Source: Sindora glabra (lineage: Eukaryota > Streptophyta > Magnoliopsida > Fabales > Fabaceae). From it: 64,000 nucleotides of DNA. Both the position numbers and the translations under genes were made by a program. The stretch is from assembly GCA_020226215.1 (NCBI GenBank), contig CM035235.1, positions 68,969,283 to 69,033,282 on the forward strand, written 5' to 3'. Under the pieces are notes generated by a model that worked only from the letters and a program-made list of their open reading frames with translations, made no database searches and was not told the origin of the DNA. Positions 12,321 to 23,921 of this stretch are shown in pieces. Numbering within the stretch: the first letter of the stretch is position 1; the number at the start of each line of letters is the position of its first letter.

Positions 12321-15300
12321 ATTAAATTTGTTATCTTTCTTCCTGTTTTTTATACAGTGGCTTGTTTGATGTAGCATTTAAAAATCTCGATAATTAATTA
12401 TAACCCTTTTTTCTAAGGATGTTAAGTGCTTGATTGGTATTGTGCTTACAAGTCACAATTAGCTATTAAAGTCAAATAATTAATTATTACATTTCTAAAG
12501 ATGTTTAATTACATTTTTTTAAAATTTTTCATTAATCAATTATAGATCTTGATTAAAAAATAAGTTATTTCTAGTAGCTTATTTTTTAGTTGTAATGTAA
12601 TTATAGGAGGAAATTTTAAATTTTATATCCATGTTAACTTTTTTTTAAAATTTTAAATTTTAGTTGTAATCACGCTCCTTACTTTAACAATATGAATTTA
12701 AAATTAAAATTTTATATTCATAAGAGCCAACTTTCAAGATTTTATAATATTTGTGATTTGTAATTTTTTTATTATATAATTATCTGTAATTTTTTTAAAA
12801 GTGAATATTGAAATAAATATAAGCTTCTTTTCAATTAAAAATTGTTCAAATAAATGAAAATATTTATTATTTATATAAACCAAGAGTATACATATAATAA
12901 TATAAAAAGATTATAAAATTAGTAATTTTGATATGATTATATATTTTATTATCTTTTTTTAATAATTTCATATTAAGAGGCAAATATTTGGTACATCATT
13001 TAATTTAGGATGAATTATATATAATCAATTATTATATCATGGTATGAAACATAATACACCAATTATGCTACTCTATTGCTGAAATTTATCAAGAAGTAAT
13101 TAAGTAATTGAAATATAAAAATATAATAATTATATAATTAATACTGTACAATTATATAATATTTCTATAATATGTTTATATATTATATAATTTCCTTTCA
13201 TCCAGTAGTTACACCAAATAAAGATGAAGATAGGGGTTCTTGCTATTAAATAGTATAAAAATCCTAATTACTTTTTATTCAAGTTCTCAATAAAAATCAG
13301 GCTGTTATGAAGTTTTTATTTTTAATAAAGGTTGTAGAAAGGGAAACATTGAAGTGTGTACTTAAATGCTTCACTTTTCTTATTTTCGGGCGTCATTGTC
13401 CTATTTAAATAATATAGTAAAGAAATTATATTTTCTCCCTCTTTTAGTAATTTAATACTAAAAAATAATTTTTTGCGTCATTTAAATAATAATAAATTAT
13501 GTATCATTATTTATTAAAAATAATGCTAAATGTGAAATATATTATAAAAATTTATTATTAATAATCAACTATGTTTATAATTAATAATCTCATTGCTATA
13601 CTAGTCTATGGCACATTTGGAAATAAAGGAATCGAAGGAGTAATCCATTTAGGAGCCAAAGAATAGAATGGAAGATAAATGGTTAGATTCAGATAAAAAA
13701 TGAGGATGCTATCTAATTTTCTTCCCCTCTATTTTTGTTATTTCCAAATAAAACCATATCAGAGCCGTATCCTCCTATAATAAGTCCAATGAGCAATAGA
13801 ATTGTTATTGTCTATGTATTTTACAAAATATGTTAAAACGATAGGAATTGACCTTATTTCATGTTACTTAAAGATTGAAGGATAAAAGTGAGGGACACTT
13901 TAATATGAGGTTTATCTTCTGGCTTACTTATGTGCCACTTTTTAATATTAGCTTCTTTCATTTATTAATTAATTAATTATGTATTTTTTTTATTCACAAA
14001 CTTTTAGTATTCAAATTCAATTAAATCCGCGTCGATTCGTGTTAGACTCCATGCCAAGAGGTAAAATTTTTTTGTTATCTATTTTTTCTGTTAAAGAGAT
14101 TGAATTTTCAGTCACTCGGGTGGTAAGTAATTATGTATCCCTCTACTTAGAAATCCGATCAAAATATGAAGCCTTAATCATCATTTAACCATACTCTTGC
14201 ACGGTGTTACTTAAATTTATTTTATGTCATGGATTTGAAAACCGCTTCTCTTTTTTTTTTTTCTTATTATTTTTGAAGAGGAAAAAATAAAGTTTTTATT
14301 TTGAAATTCTATTTTTTATTAGACTCATCATTTCAATAAAAATATACATGCTTATTTTTTCCCCTAAAATCATCATCTCTCTCTCTCTCTCTTTTTCAAA
14401 AAAAAAAAGGAAAAAGAGAGACTCTCTATGCATTTGCTTATATAAAAGTATAGGTCTTTTGTATTACTATATACTTAAAATTAACAATTTAGTGTAAAAA
14501 GTTATGGCCGTGGAAAAAAATAATTTCCTCTCAACAATCAATGTTACTTCTTTTCACATTTTTCATGTGTAACACAAATATATTTTTATGTTTTTACTAT
14601 TTTATAATTATAATAATAAATATAAATAAATGATATTATTTGTCAAGATAAACGTCATTTAGCTAGATAAATGATATTATTTTATAATTTTATTATTTTA
14701 TAATTATAATAATAAATATATTTTGGTTCTGTTTATTTTTTGGAAGATAATTTTTGTACAAAAATTTTATTTTTTTATATATAAATAAAAATTTATCATG
14801 TATTTTTATATCTTATAATTAAAAAAATGATTGTTAAATATAATAGTAGAGGAAAAATGACTTCTTTTTTTAGAAAAATCAAAATTATATTTCACTGATT
14901 TTTTTACATATTATATTAAATATATCAATTATTTTTTACCTGATATTTTATAATCATAATTTACAAAAAATTGTTTCCACCAAAATAAAAAGGACGACAA
15001 CGACAATGACAACAATGTTGTAAATACATTTTAAAATTGGTGTAAATGAAATATCTTTGATTTATTTATTAATTATTGTAATTTATATTTATTTAATTTC
15101 TTATTATAATCAATTAATGATAGATATCAATTAGTGATACTTTAATTAAAAAGTAGATTTTGATAGTATTATAATAAATATAATATTAAAAATAATGTAA
15201 ATTTTTTATGTAATATATGTTTTAGAACAAATAAAATCATTTTAATGAAATTTTTATTAAAATTGATGGATCTCATAATGTTACAAATATAATTAAAATA

Positions 15301-15660
15301 AAAATTATAAATGAAATGAAAGTTTGTTTATTTCATTTAAAAATATTTTTAAAAAAAATTATTTGCATATATACTAATGAATTATTGTTAAAATAATGAT
15401 AGTTATAAATATGGTAGTGAAAGAAAAGTAAATTTTTTAAAATATAAAATTATTTTTAATTTTTTTATATTTAATATTAAATAAAATATATTTTTATTTT
15501 AATATTTTATAATTATATTTTATGAAAAATATTTCAAATCAAAACAAACAAATTCGAAGTGAAATCCATCTTTAAATAAAATTAAATATTATGTTTAAAA
15601 AAATGCATCAAATAAAAAAATGAATTTCTCTTTTTAACAAAACAACGGGTAAAAGTGCAA
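12321..15660. other. AT-rich intergenic DNA
   Basis: No gene is recognisable. The stretch has long A/T runs, a (CT)n tract near 14376-14392, and one likely small MITE (13609-13760, listed separately). Open frames here are short and of low complexity. Confidence 0.55.
13609..13760. mobile_element. possible small MITE (TTTGGAAATAA termini)
   Basis: The left end reads GGCACATTTGGAAATAA and the right end is its approximate complement, TTATTTCCAAATAAAACC. The ~110-bp core is free of coding potential. No convincing target-site duplication was found, so the class is open. Confidence 0.4.
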
Positions 15661-15784
15661 ACTAATGAATAATGATTCAAATTCCACTCCCTTCCGTACC
15701 ATTACTTTTCAGTACCCTGTTTCCAATCTCCCGGTTTGCATACCCGAACTTTTCTGCCCCTCTCACCAAGTTCCAACAATTCCA

Positions 15785-15850
15785 CACGTGCCATCAATTT
15801 TTCTTCAGATCTTCCTTTTCCCTCTCTCTTCTCCTCTCTCTCTCTCTTAA
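15785..15850 (+). promoter_or_regulatory. G-box and CT-rich Y-patch before the glycosyltransferase leader
   Basis: CACGTG at 15785-15790 is followed by a pyrimidine tract rich in CTCTCT (about 15809-15847). CT-rich Y-patches are a common plant core-promoter or leader element. The local rise in GC also marks this as the likely 5' boundary of the gene. The assignment is inference. Confidence 0.4.
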
Positions 15851-16557
15851 AACCTCCCAGCCTAGTCACTGCGAGTGGCTCTTTCTCTTTCTTTCTGGCA
15901 AACTTTCTTGAATTGCTTCAACGTAAGCTCAAAGCTGTCGAAGCACGAAAATCAAGAATTGCAGAAGGCAGAAGTCAAGAAGAACCTTCGTTGAAGACAG
16001 CTCAAAGGGATAGATCTTGAATCGCATTCGACGTAAGCTCATCGCATGCTCTGTTTGTTTGCTAAGAAAATGCATTGAAAAGAGATCCGATTCTTCATCT
16101 TTTCAGAAGTTCTTTGATAGAACTATGTTTGTTTTGTATGTGGTCTTGAAGGCTAATCCTTAAGCATTTCTATAAAGCTTGGACTGCTGAAAAATCTATG
16201 TAGTAAAAGAAATGATGCTTTGAATCGTTTTGCTGTATTAGCTTTTTTAACTGAGTTGTGAATTATTCTTTAGAAATTACGCGAAAGAAATTCGACATCT
16301 TTCCTTTTTTCTCCTTAATTTTTCTGGTTTATACTTGCGTAAGCTAATTCTTAGCTGCATGTCTTGCTTATATTTTTCTACTGGCGAATTCAGAGAAGTG
16401 TGAAAATGTGCATCCAACTGCGATCAGTATCTTAGGCAGGTTGAAGCATTCTAAGAGGTTTTCTGCTGACCTTTGAGCAAGAAATTATCCAAAATGGGAT
16501 AAAGTTAAAAGTGGGGTCAGGCTTTTTTTAATGATGTGATTACTGTTCACGAAATTG
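15851..16557 (+). other. 5' UTR of the glycosyltransferase gene with a probable leader intron
   Basis: The stretch between the Y-patch and the ATG at 16558 has stops in all frames. A good donor GTAAGC at 16033 and an acceptor AATTCAG ending at 16393 would define a 361-bp leader intron. Another donor-like GTAAGC follows TTCAAC near 15922. Leader introns are common in plant genes. Splicing here needs transcript evidence. Confidence 0.45.
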
Positions 16558-19500
16558 ATGGAGGAAAGCAACAATGTAGGAGAATTCCAAGCCAACTTAG
16601 CTAAACAATCTGCAATGAGGTCAAGTGGCAGTGTCAAATCGACATTGTCTGGAAGATCAACTCCAAGGGGTTCTCCCTCATTCCGGCGACTAAATTCTGG
16701 TCGAACACCAAGAAGAGAAGGAAGAAGTAGTGTAGCTGGTTCTCAGTGGCTTCGGAGCAACCGGTTACTGTTATGGTTGCTACTGATCACCCTCTGGACT
16801 TATCTTGGCTTTTTTGTTCAGTCCAGGTGGGCACATAGTGATAAAAAGGGGGAGTTTTTGCACTTTGGAAGGAGGCCAAGTAACACTAACAGCAACTCAG
16901 ATGCTGAACAGAGTCAACGTCGTGATTTGATCGCCACTGATAATTCCTCATCTATTAATAATGAGACAGTAGGAATTAAGCAGGGGAATGGTAAAATAAC
17001 AAATGTGGCTTTGGCCAGGAAAGAAAATGACGTTCCGTCTGGTCGTAAAACAAGCTCAAAGAAGAGGAGCAGAAGGTCCAGGCGCAATATGCGAGGTAAA
17101 ACAAGTAATAAGCAGAAACCAACAAAGAAAGCTGAGAGCACTGATGTAGAGGAGCAGGAACCAGATCTTCCTAAAAAGAATACTACCTATGGTTTACTTG
17201 TCGGTCCATTTGGCTTGACCGAGGATAGAATTCTGGAATGGAGTCCGGAGAGGCGTTCGGGAACCTGTAACCGGAAGACAGATTTTGTACGTCTAGTTTG
17301 GTCCAGGAGATTTATTTTAATATTCCATGAGCTCTCCATGACAGGAGCCCCACTGTCAATGATGGAGCTGGCAACAGAGCTTTTGAGTTGTGGGGCCACT
17401 GTTTCTGCTGTTGTGCTTAGCAAGAAGGGTGGTTTGATGTCTGAGCTTGCTAGAAGACGAATCAAGGTGCTTGAAGACAAGGCAGATCTCAGCTTCAAAA
17501 CTGCAATGAAGGCTGATATTGTCATTGCTGGATCAGCTGTCTGTGCATCATGGATTGGTAAGAACGGATCTCAATCAATTACATTGACATAGCTTCTCTG
17601 TCTGGAAATAGCTTCTAACAATTTAATCATTCTTACCCTTTAAAATATGATTAGAGCAGTTACTAAGATCATGCCTTAATGGTGTGCTGAGCTTATTTTT
17701 TCCTTTTAAACCCATCATCAACTTGACAATTCTCGATATATATCACGTGATAGTTGAAAAGATCTCACTATAACTTTGTAATTCCATTTATTCTTCATAC
17801 GTCTAATTAGAAAACCATTGTCTTATTTGATTCCCAGAACAATATATTGAACGTTTTCCTGCTGGGGCAAGTCAAGTTGCTTGGTGGATTATGGAAAACC
17901 GACAAGAGTACTTTGATCGTTCAAAGCCTGTCTTGGACAGAGTAAAAATGTTGATTTTTCTATCTGAATCGCAATCTATGCAATGGCAAAAATGGTGTGA
18001 AGAAGAGGGGATAAAGTTGAGATCTCAGCCTGCACTTGTCCCATTGTCTGTTAATGATGAATTGGCTTTTGTAGCTGGCATTAATTCTACACTTAATACT
18101 CCATCCTTCAGTGTAGAGAAAATGATTGAGAAAAGGCAATTGTTGCGAGATTCAGTGCGAAAAGAAATGGGCTTGACTGATAAAGATATGCTTGTGATAT
18201 CTCTAAGTAGCATAAATCCTGGGAAGGGCCAGCTATTGCTTCTTGAATCAGCAAGCATGATAGTAGAACATGGAGAATTGCATGATAAGAAACCCAAGAA
18301 TTCATCAGTTATGGGAGATGGCATATCTAACCTTGTTAAAAGACGTCAGATTAGAAATTTGCTAATCTCAAGAAAGTCATTAAACAGGTTATATGAACCT
18401 CAGAAGCAAGTATTATATTTGTGGTTATTTAATATGTTGAGTTTATTCATGGCACTAATGATGTAAACTTTGATGGGCACAGGAAAAGGAAGGTGTCTAA
18501 CACTGACGTAATATTGGAACAATCTCTCAAAATTCTCATTGGATCTGTTGGATCTAAGAGTAACAAGGTGGACTATGTTAAAGGTCTTCTAAATTTTACA
18601 GAACAGCATTCAAACTTGTCAAAGTCAGTTTTATGGACTCCAGCAACAACTCGTGTTGCCTCACTTTACTCTGCTGCAGATGTTTATGTCATAAACTCTC
18701 AGGTAATCCATGTTCAGGTCATTATAGTAGTACCGAAAGACAAGTGTTTATACAATAAAAGTACAAGTTTATTTATATATAAGGCCTATGACATATATAT
18801 ATATAATTTGAAACAAAGATATTGTACAGACCCCCCCCCCCCCCGCCTTTTTTTTCTTTTGATGTTAGAATGTTATTGTGATAATATCATAGGAGTTTTG
18901 TTAACATAGTTTAATTATTTTTTTATCCTTGCACTAATTTGGAGTCCTCATCATATTATGTTGAAGATTATTGTGAATTTCCTTTTTAAAATATATTCGC
19001 TTGACTGATGACTCTTAATCCAAAATGAGCTATAATCTAACAAGTAATATATCTGTGGTACAGATTTTAAGTCTGCAGGCTTTTTATTAAGAGCAGTCAT
19101 GATCTTTTGGCCTAAAGTTGACTCCTCCTGAATGAGTTGCGATGAGGAAAAGATCTCATTTCTCCTCTGGTGCTATTTAGTTGCAAATTTGTTGGGTTAT
19201 CCACCAGCTGTCATGCACTGTGGTTGCCGTGTCCCTTTGAAATGTTGATTTGAAATGTGAATTGTATTTCCATGCTTTTCAAATGTTGAGATCCAACTTC
19301 ATTTTCTTTTGGTCCAACTTTTGTTGTGAGGACATGTTAAGGAAAGCATCGCTCTCCATAATCACAGCTTGACAGAATTGCGGAAACTAGGTGTCTTAGC
19401 TGTTGCATATGTGTGTAAAGTAATTAAACTAAACCAGAGATGTTCTTGTTTATGCAAAGCTTTACTAATCAGCAACATGGTGAACAGGGACTGGGAGAAA

Positions 19501-20299
19501 CATTTGGACGGGTAACTATAGAAGCAATGGCATTTGGTCTTCCGGTATGAGCCAACTTGTTTTTCCCTTTTATTTTTCATTGCTGGTGATGAATGTAGAA
19601 CAAGTGCATCGCAAGCATTTAATTTTCTGATGTTGAAAATTGACTTGCATTGAACTATGGAATGCGGTAATACTTTGGTCTTGGGCTTTGATGTCACTCA
19701 ATACCCTCTTATTTAGGTACTGAGAGCTAAACTAGCAAGTGTTGAATGTTTATGATAGAAGTTGGGGAGGAAGTCAATTAGTTAATATAGCAAGAGTACT
19801 TTTCAACGTTGCTGAGAACTTGTGTCAGAAAATGCTGTTTTCTCTTAAAAGTCAATGTATATTGCATTTGTATTGAGAGATTAATATGCATGAGGGTAGC
19901 TAAATTTTTTAGAACTTTCATGGGGAACAGCTTATCTTTGCATAACTTATTCTGCAAGAGTTCTTGGTGAGCTTGAATCCCTATGGTTTTATGTCTGTCA
20001 CGGGTATTGTTGCGCGAAGGTGATTTGATTCATTCGATCTTATTATGGGGTAGGTGCTTGGAACTGATGCTGGGGGAACGAAAGAGATTGTTGAGCACAA
20101 TGTTACAGGTCTTCTTCATCCTACCGGTCGGCCGGGGAACAAAGCCCTTGCTCAAAATCTCCGTTTCGTGCTCAGAAACCGGACAGCAAGAGCGAAAATG
20201 GGAATGGCTGGAAGAAAGAAGGTGCAGAAGATGTACTTGAAGCAGCACATGTACAAGAGATTTGTAGAGGTTCTTGTGAGGTGCATGAGAAGCAAATAA
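16558..20299 (+). CDS. type II membrane glycosyltransferase, GT4 family (UDP-glycosyltransferase superfamily), ~690 aa
   Basis: Exons: 16558-17557, 17838-18387, 18483-18702, 19488-19544, 20054-20299, totalling 2073 nt in frame. The ATG at 16558 is the first in its frame after an upstream stop. A basic Ser/Arg-rich cytosolic tail (residues 1-69, with STLSGRSTPRGSPSF) precedes one membrane segment (70-87, LLLWLLLITLWTYLGFFV), then a Lys/Arg-rich stem. This is the layout of Golgi type II enzymes. The catalytic part follows: HELSMTGAPLSMMELATELL near 260-280 and SSINPGKGQLLLLESA in exon 2. The C-terminal motif GLGETFGRVTIEAMAFGLP contains the GT4 E-x7-E pair (E594 and E602), then VLGTDAGGTKEIV. 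By memory it resembles Arabidopsis At3g15940 and At1g52420. Donor, acceptor and product are unknown. The 95-bp second intron (18388-18482) starts in an open frame and would truncate the protein if retained. Confidence 0.92.
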
Positions 20300-21595
20300 A
20301 TGATTAGCTCCTGCAATACTCATTCTTTGATTGGATTTCAATTGCGTGATCCCGAGTGTATCAGGACAAAAAGTCCTATACTTCTGCCCAATTTACGAGA
20401 GATTATCTGCTTTTTTGTTATTTTTGCTTCTCAAGAGTTAAGATGAAATTGCGTTTCAATATGCTGTCTAATGAAACATGATGCAGAACTTACACCTTGC
20501 TCAAGTTAGCAGTAAGAAAATGAAAGTGCGCCCATAGTATGGAAAGAGGGAAATTAACCAATGTACAAGGGGAAATTCTTAGGTAAGTATTATATATTAG
20601 TCCAGGATAATAATTGTAATTATAATTATTATATCTTATCATTCAAATGATCCGATTCTCTATAATTTTGAGTTTTACACTAATTAAAAGTTAGATAAAG
20701 AATATGCGATAGATCAAAAATCAATATAGAACTTATGAAAGTATAAGAAATTCACTCACTACACTAAATTAAAATTTATAGATAATTTAATATTTAAAAA
20801 ATTATTTTAAAATAATTTTTATGTAATACATTATATGTACCTAAAATTTTCTCATGTACAATTATTCTCAATTTTTTTTTACAAAAATATTATCTATTTA
20901 TATAAATTATAAAATTGAAGAAGTTGTATGTTATGTATATATTTTATAATTAGAGAACTAATTCAAATCAATGATAATAAGAAAAAATAACTTCCTTACA
21001 AAATATGAAATTTTCTAGGAAAGGTGTTTTTCACCTCAACAGACAGACGGTAAACTTTAGATTGATGTGAATAACCTAAAAAGCACATGGTTGATTCTGG
21101 CACTTGTTACCGGGAAGGTTTTAAATCTGAGATCACGTTACGTAATGTAAGTTATTAGATGAAATTATCAAGATTTTTGATAATCTCATCCAATAGCATA
21201 AAATGCACCACATCACTTCGAACTTAAAAATTTCTAGGGTATCATAAAATTTTCCTATATTTCTTTATATTATCTTTGTTAAAACTGGGCGTCAGGTCCT
21301 TCTGAGGTGGTTTCCGTTTTTCAATTTATCATTTATCATTAAACAAAAACCATGATCTCTTCTCGAAAGTGAGACTTCGACGAATCATACCATATATCTA
21401 AAATATTAAATTCATTGATTTATACAATATCATACAAATTTAATAATTTTAAAATAGTAATATAAGATAAAATATAGTATATTATAATTTTTTGAGAATG
21501 TACAACTTTAGGGATAAATAATTACAAAAAAGAGAGCGTTGTAAGCCCCCGGCGTGCGATTCAATCGCGTGCAACTCAAAAAGCAAAAGGAAAAC
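20300..21595. other. convergent intergenic interval between glycosyltransferase and F-box genes
   Basis: The interval contains the 3' UTR of the + strand gene (to roughly 20600) and that of the - strand F-box gene. It also holds a short MITE-like sequence (21097-21258, listed separately). No other gene is seen. Confidence 0.6.
21097..21258. mobile_element. degenerate MITE, same family as the 62.9-kb element
   Basis: The core (GTTATTAGATGAAATTAT, then TAATCTCATCCAAT, then AAAATGCACCACATCACTT) is close to the element at 62942-63104. The ends are imperfect inverted repeats (GGCACTTGTTACC against GGAAAATTTTATGATACC). No clear target duplication remains, so the boundaries are approximate. Confidence 0.55.
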
Positions 21596-22672
21596 TCAGA
21601 TCTCTAAGCGGCAACCAGATTGCACATGGCCTGTGTATCTGTCCGGACTGTCCAATTTTCTCCATGTACACTTCTCAACATCCAATACAAATGCCACGTG
21701 TGCTTCTCCATAGCCGCTCGATCCAATCAGCAGCAACTTCCCTTGCCACGTCCTCATATATGCCACGTTGAGTATCCCACCTGGCACCTTTGTCATGGCC
21801 TGCCACGTGGAGCCTTGTAATACCATCACATCACCGTCAACGCACGTGAAAATTCTCTCATTGTCACCGTCCATACATGTTCTCGGACACATGGCAGTGT
21901 CTAAGAAATTCTCTTCCACTGGGTCCCACCTCCACGTGGCAACATCAAATGCTTCAGCATTTCTCTCAAACCTTCCTTGCATGTCCGTGCAGTACCCGCC
22001 GATAACGTGGAATTTGCCACCGTGGAATATGGCTTTACATTCATCGCGCTCCCTTGCCATGTCAGGAAGTGGGAACCACTCATCACGTGCCACATCATAT
22101 GCAAATGCTGACCTCAGCGCATTCTTATCCACGTCATGTCCACCCGCTATGTACACCGTCTGATCTGAATCGGATGCACATGCGAAGAATGTCCTGGGCC
22201 CACCTGGCATGTCGGCCCCACGACGCCATTTAGCCGATATGAAATTGTAGATAAATACCGAAGTCGAAGCTTTCCACGAATCCGGGTCCCACCCGCCCAT
22301 TGCGACCAGCTCGTATCCGACACCGGCTAACTGACAGAACATGGGCAACCCGGAAGATAATCCCGGAGGCGGCGGCAACTCGGTCCAGCAACCCGTTTCC
22401 GGTTCAAAAACACTTAAATGGTAAAACGGGTTCATCGGGTTCTTCACGAACCTACTGCCCGATTTCTCCGAGTCAACTCGTGCTTGAACCATTGCAATGA
22501 TTATCTGGCTCTGCCCTGTGCTCTTCCGTCGACGGCGGAACTCCGGCGTCTCAATTTCCATGTTCCACCCTTTAGATACCGATGCAACCACCGGGAATTG
22601 CTCGTAAGAAACCCGAATTAAACACTCCCGTACTATATCGTCTGGTAAACACGAAATGAGCCCCGAGTTCAT
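21596..22672 (-). CDS. KMD: F-box/kelch-repeat protein, KISS ME DEADLY type, 358 aa, intronless
   Basis: A single open frame from ATG (complement of 22670-22672) to stop at 21596. Residues 4-50 are an F-box (ISCLPDDIVRECLIRVSYEQFPVVASVSKGW). From about 80 onward come kelch-type blades: YELVAMGGWDP, TVYIAGGHDVDKNALRSAFAYD and FHVIGGYCTDMQGRF, with the expected Gly-Gly and Tyr/Trp spacing. The length and the FxRRRKSTGQSQ segment fit the Arabidopsis group At1g15670/At1g80440. Family knowledge: these are SCF substrate receptors that target type-B ARR cytokinin regulators and phenylalanine ammonia-lyase for ubiquitination in nucleus and cytosol. Which substrate this copy binds cannot be read from sequence. 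The coding strand is far richer in GC than its surroundings and holds five CACGTG hexamers. It is convergent with the glycosyltransferase gene. Confidence 0.95.
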   Translation of the reverse strand: MNSGLISCLPDDIVRECLIRVSYEQFPVVASVSKGWNMEIETPEFRRRRKSTGQSQIIIAMVQARVDSEKSGSRFVKNPMNPFYHLSVFEPETGCWTELPPPPGLSSGLPMFCQLAGVGYELVAMGGWDPDSWKASTSVFIYNFISAKWRRGADMPGGPRTFFACASDSDQTVYIAGGHDVDKNALRSAFAYDVARDEWFPLPDMARERDECKAIFHGGKFHVIGGYCTDMQGRFERNAEAFDVATWRWDPVEENFLDTAMCPRTCMDGDNERIFTCVDGDVMVLQGSTWQAMTKVPGGILNVAYMRTWQGKLLLIGSSGYGEAHVAFVLDVEKCTWRKLDSPDRYTGHVQSGCRLEI

Positions 22673-22936
22673 GATTAAGCAGAATAAGGATCAAACAAAA
22701 TCAAAACAGTATTAATAAGCACACAAAAGATCGCAGAAAGGCGGAAACAGATGATTTTGAGCTAAAATATAAGATTTAATGGCAGAAAAAATAGAGGAAA
22801 AAAAGTAGATTTTATCTTTTGGGCTTTCAGAATTTGATATAGAGAGAGTGGAAGCTAATTATTGCTGTGCAAAAGGGCCTTTTGGGAGAATATAGAATGG
22901 TTTAGAAGATGGCGTTGCTTGGTTTGAGGGTTTTGG

Positions 22937-22943
22937 TTTTATA
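22937..22943 (-). promoter_or_regulatory. TATA box of the F-box/kelch gene
   Basis: The minus strand reads TATAAAA here, 265 bp before the ATG. This would give a leader of roughly 230 nt. It is the only good TATA match in the GC-richer promoter-proximal stretch (22800-23080). Confidence 0.55.
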
Positions 22944-23613
22944 AGGCGGGAACAAAGTATTGGCGATAAGTTTTGTGCTAAAATGGTGTGAGTGTTCTAG
23001 AAGAAAGCTGCTTCTCGGAATGGATGGCTTGACAACTTGCGCTTGGTATCGCAAGTAGCTGTTGGCTTTTCGGTTAATTCAAGAGTAAATTAATATTATT
23101 AATTAAACATTATTTTAATAATCAATAACTAAATAAAATTAATCTAAATCGTATATACCAATATGCTATGCTAGTTAAATAAAAAAAAAGGGATGAATTG
23201 TTTTGTTTAAATAGTATAAAAAGTTTTATTTATCAAAAAATAAGAAAAAAATGAGTTATTTAGTTAGTCAATAAATTAAAAAAATAGAATTTCGTAAGAA
23301 ATTTTATTTTTCACAAAACGTAAAAAATAATTTATCTATATTCTGCTTAAGTAAGTTCTATTTTTTATATTATTTATGAAGATAATGATAAAATTATTTT
23401 TATTAAATTTAATTAATAATAATTAAAATTTATTTATTTATATTATAATAGTATTGATGATATAATAATTATTTTATTAATATTTTTTAAGATATTTAAA
23501 TTTGAACTAAATAAAATATAAAAAATTATTTTTTAAAAAATATTATTTGTTATGTGTCAACTAAACAATTTTAAATATTAAGAAGTTATTTTCTTAAAAG
23601 TTCAATTTCTTGC

Positions 23614-23921
23614 AAGAAGTTATTTCTTATACAAACCAAACGATTCCAAATATTAAAATCTATTTTGATTTATAAAATCAAATTTTTATCAATTTTGTTA
23701 TTAGTTAAAAATTTATATTAATTTAATTTTTATAAATTTAAATTTTTAGAAGTTTAATATTTTTATAGAAAGTTATTTTGTTATGCGAATCAAATGATTC
23801 CAAAGATTAAAATCTATTTTGATTTTATAAAATTAAATTTTTATCAATTTTATTATTGGTTAAAATTTTATATTAATTTAATATTTAAAAATTTTAAATT
23901 TTTTGTAATTTAATATTAAAT
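23614..23921. repeat. 154-bp tandem duplication
   Basis: GATTCCAAA at 23642 recurs at 23796. It is followed in both copies by AATCTATTTTGATTT, an ATCAATTTT block and a TTAATTTAAT tail. Preceding AGAAGTTATTT and AGAAAGTTATTTT blocks also match. The units are about 23614-23767 and 23768-23921, with moderate divergence. Confidence 0.75.

Noticed and set aside
15665..16020. Three overlapping + strand open frames before the glycosyltransferase
   Set aside because: Ser/Pro/Leu-rich translations of a CT-rich leader. They do not join in frame with the gene. At most they are upstream ORFs.
18831..18844. Poly-C run as a structural element
   Set aside because: A simple homopolymer in the third glycosyltransferase intron, prone to sequencing error. 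It has no paired structure.
21620..22621. Plus-strand open frames over the F-box gene
   Set aside because: Shadows of the well-supported F-box/kelch frame on the minus strand.
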